Position numbers and translations under genes: made by a program. A stretch of 64,000 nucleotides of DNA, from positions 248,001-312,000 of the forward strand of contig NZ_ARXV01000002.1 of NCBI RefSeq assembly GCF_000756665.1, read 5' to 3'. Origin of the DNA: Alcanivorax nanhaiticus (GTDB lineage Bacteria; Pseudomonadota; Gammaproteobacteria; Pseudomonadales; Alcanivoracaceae). Below the pieces are notes generated by a model. It was not told the DNA's origin. It worked only from the letters and a program-made list of their open reading frames with translations, and did not search any database. Below, in pieces: positions 63,220 through 64,000 of this stretch; position 1 is the first letter of the stretch, and each line of letters opens with the position of its first letter.

Positions 63220-63675
63220 ATGGCAACCCGCAGCATGGATGACTGGCTCGACGCCTATGGCGAGAGTCACCAAAATCCCACCAACAAGAAGGTGCACTTT
63301 ATCTGTGTACCCGTCATTTTCTTTACCATCGTCGGCTTCCTGTGGGCCATTCCTGCCCCCGTGTTTAACGGCTTCTGGGCCTGTCTGGCACTGGTAGGGG
63401 TCACCTTATATTACGCCCGCCTGTCGCTACCCATTGCCGTGGGCATGCTGGCGTTCAGCCTGATGTGCCTGGTGGCCCTGTCACTGCTGGAGCGCGCTGG
63501 CATCACCATCTGGCTATTCTCCCTGGTGGTATTTGTGCTGGCCTGGATCGGTCAATTCTGGGGGCACAAGGTGGAAGGCAAGAAACCCTCCTTCTTCGAA
63601 GACATCCAATACCTGATGATCGGCCCCGCCTGGATTATGGGCTTCCTGTATCGTAAGTGGGGCATCAAGTACTGA
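63220..63675 (+). CDS. DUF962 (Mpo1-like) membrane protein
   Basis: 151 residues. The family pattern is seen: YGESHQNPTNKKVHFICVPVIFFTIVGFLW, four membrane segments and GHKVEGKKPSFFEDIQYLMIGPAWIMGFLYRK. The yeast relative Mpo1 is a dioxygenase of fatty-acid alpha-oxidation, with His in such HxxN and GHxxEGKxPS motifs; bacterial roles are not settled. GGGAGAG precedes the start. Confidence 0.9.
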   Translation: MATRSMDDWLDAYGESHQNPTNKKVHFICVPVIFFTIVGFLWAIPAPVFNGFWACLALVGVTLYYARLSLPIAVGMLAFSLMCLVALSLLERAGITIWLFSLVVFVLAWIGQFWGHKVEGKKPSFFEDIQYLMIGPAWIMGFLYRKWGIKY

Positions 63676-63787
63676 AGAAGCGAGTTGCGAGTAACGAGTT
63701 TCGAAATTCAAAGCCCCAAACCCGCTTCCAAACCCGGATTTTCAGATTTTCGAAACTCGTGACTCGCAACTCGAAACTGCTTCCTTC
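63675..63787. repeat. heptad-repeat hairpin, CGAGTTN type
   Basis: Left arm 63675-63709 and right arm 63747-63787 pair with about one mismatch over 26 bp (CGAGTTGCGAGT, ACGAGTTTCGAAA). Units of 7 bp (CGAGTTG, CGAGTAA, CGAGTTT). It starts at the DUF962 stop codon and fills the gap to the lemA-family gene. Confidence 0.85.
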
Positions 63788-63924
63788 GAGGCTCGGCCAT
63801 ACCTACACTCCCGGAAAAGTGCTGAATACCCCCGGGCCAGCAACGCAGAACCGCCTTTCCCCATTCGTACTTTTGCAGTAGGTTATACCCACAACATTTT
63901 TCGCTTGGGGAAGGATTACCCGTC

Positions 63925-64000
63925 ATGGGCATGCTGATTTTTTTGGGCGTTATCGTCGCCATCGTCGTTTACATCATCGCTATCTATAACCGTTTGATCG
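63925..64000 (+). CDS. LemA family protein, N-terminal end (cut by window edge)
   Basis: 25 residues are visible from the ATG at 63925 (GGAAGGA upstream): MGMLIFLGVIVAIVVYIIAIYN and RL. This membrane anchor ending in IYNRL is the typical start of non-lipoprotein LemA. The rest lies outside the window. Confidence 0.75.
   Translation, partial: MGMLIFLGVIVAIVVYIIAIYNRLI

Overview
The window looks like chromosome of an aerobic, mid-to-high-GC gammaproteobacterium, plausibly an Alcanivorax-like marine organism. That placement is an inference from gene order and protein character (the rlmN-pilF-rodZ-ispG-hisS-yfgM-bamB-der block, a SUF-based Fe-S system, RapA, a heme c-bearing CoxB); no 16S gene is present. 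Most of the sequence is housekeeping core, with three stretches of accessory character (about 23.2-26.4, 31.6-39.7 and 46.2-53.5 kb).

Layout. 1-3.6 kb (minus): a TonB-dependent receptor, a periplasmic ABC-type binding protein and the N-terminal part of a BarA-like membrane sensor, tightly packed. 3.6-12.9 kb (minus): der, bamB, yfgM, hisS, ispG, rodZ, pilF, rlmN, ndk. 13.2-19.6 kb (plus): sufB-C-D-S, an A-type carrier, sufT and sufE behind a promoter with an IscR-type box. 19.7-21.0 kb (minus): two tandem H-NOX haem gas-sensor proteins, with a CRP-type palindrome upstream of the second. 21.1-23.0 kb (minus): iscR-iscS with Fur and IscR boxes but no iscU. 23.1 kb: tRNA-Met with a terminator. 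23.2-26.4 kb: small accessory genes plus two decayed gene remnants. 26.4-31.4 kb: lemA with two TPM-domain genes, then small genes, a glutathione peroxidase and a dienelactone hydrolase. 31.6-39.7 kb (plus): a guanidine-I (ykkC) riboswitch heading an operon for an ABC transporter, two DUF1989 proteins and a biotin-dependent guanidine/urea carboxylase. 39.7-46.0 kb: GST, small membrane proteins, an XRE/MmyB regulator, rapA and an esterase. 46.5-53.4 kb: a cluster of exported proteins, including a caspase-like protease and a transglutaminase-like protein. 53.7-63.1 kb: cytochrome c oxidase structural genes (minus) and assembly genes (plus: SURF1, an SCO-like protein, ctaA, ctaB). The window ends in a DUF962 protein and the start of a second lemA-family gene.

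How parts work together. The suf genes, iscS and IscR form one Fe-S supply circuit that probably answers to Fe-S status and iron. The cox, ctaG, SURF1, SCO-like, ctaA and ctaB genes build one aa3-type oxidase. The riboswitch operon should import guanidine, carboxylate it and deiminate the product; the expected final enzyme, allophanate hydrolase, is not nearby.

The less ordinary signals are: (1) a dispersed family of intergenic hairpins whose arms are imperfect 7-bp tandem repeats of differing sequence; (2) the exported caspase / lipoprotein / outer-membrane protein / transglutaminase-like cluster; (3) the paired H-NOX genes with no recognisable signalling partner beside them; and (4) a decayed cytochrome c gene and a duplicated acetyltransferase tail in the 23-26 kb accessory stretch.
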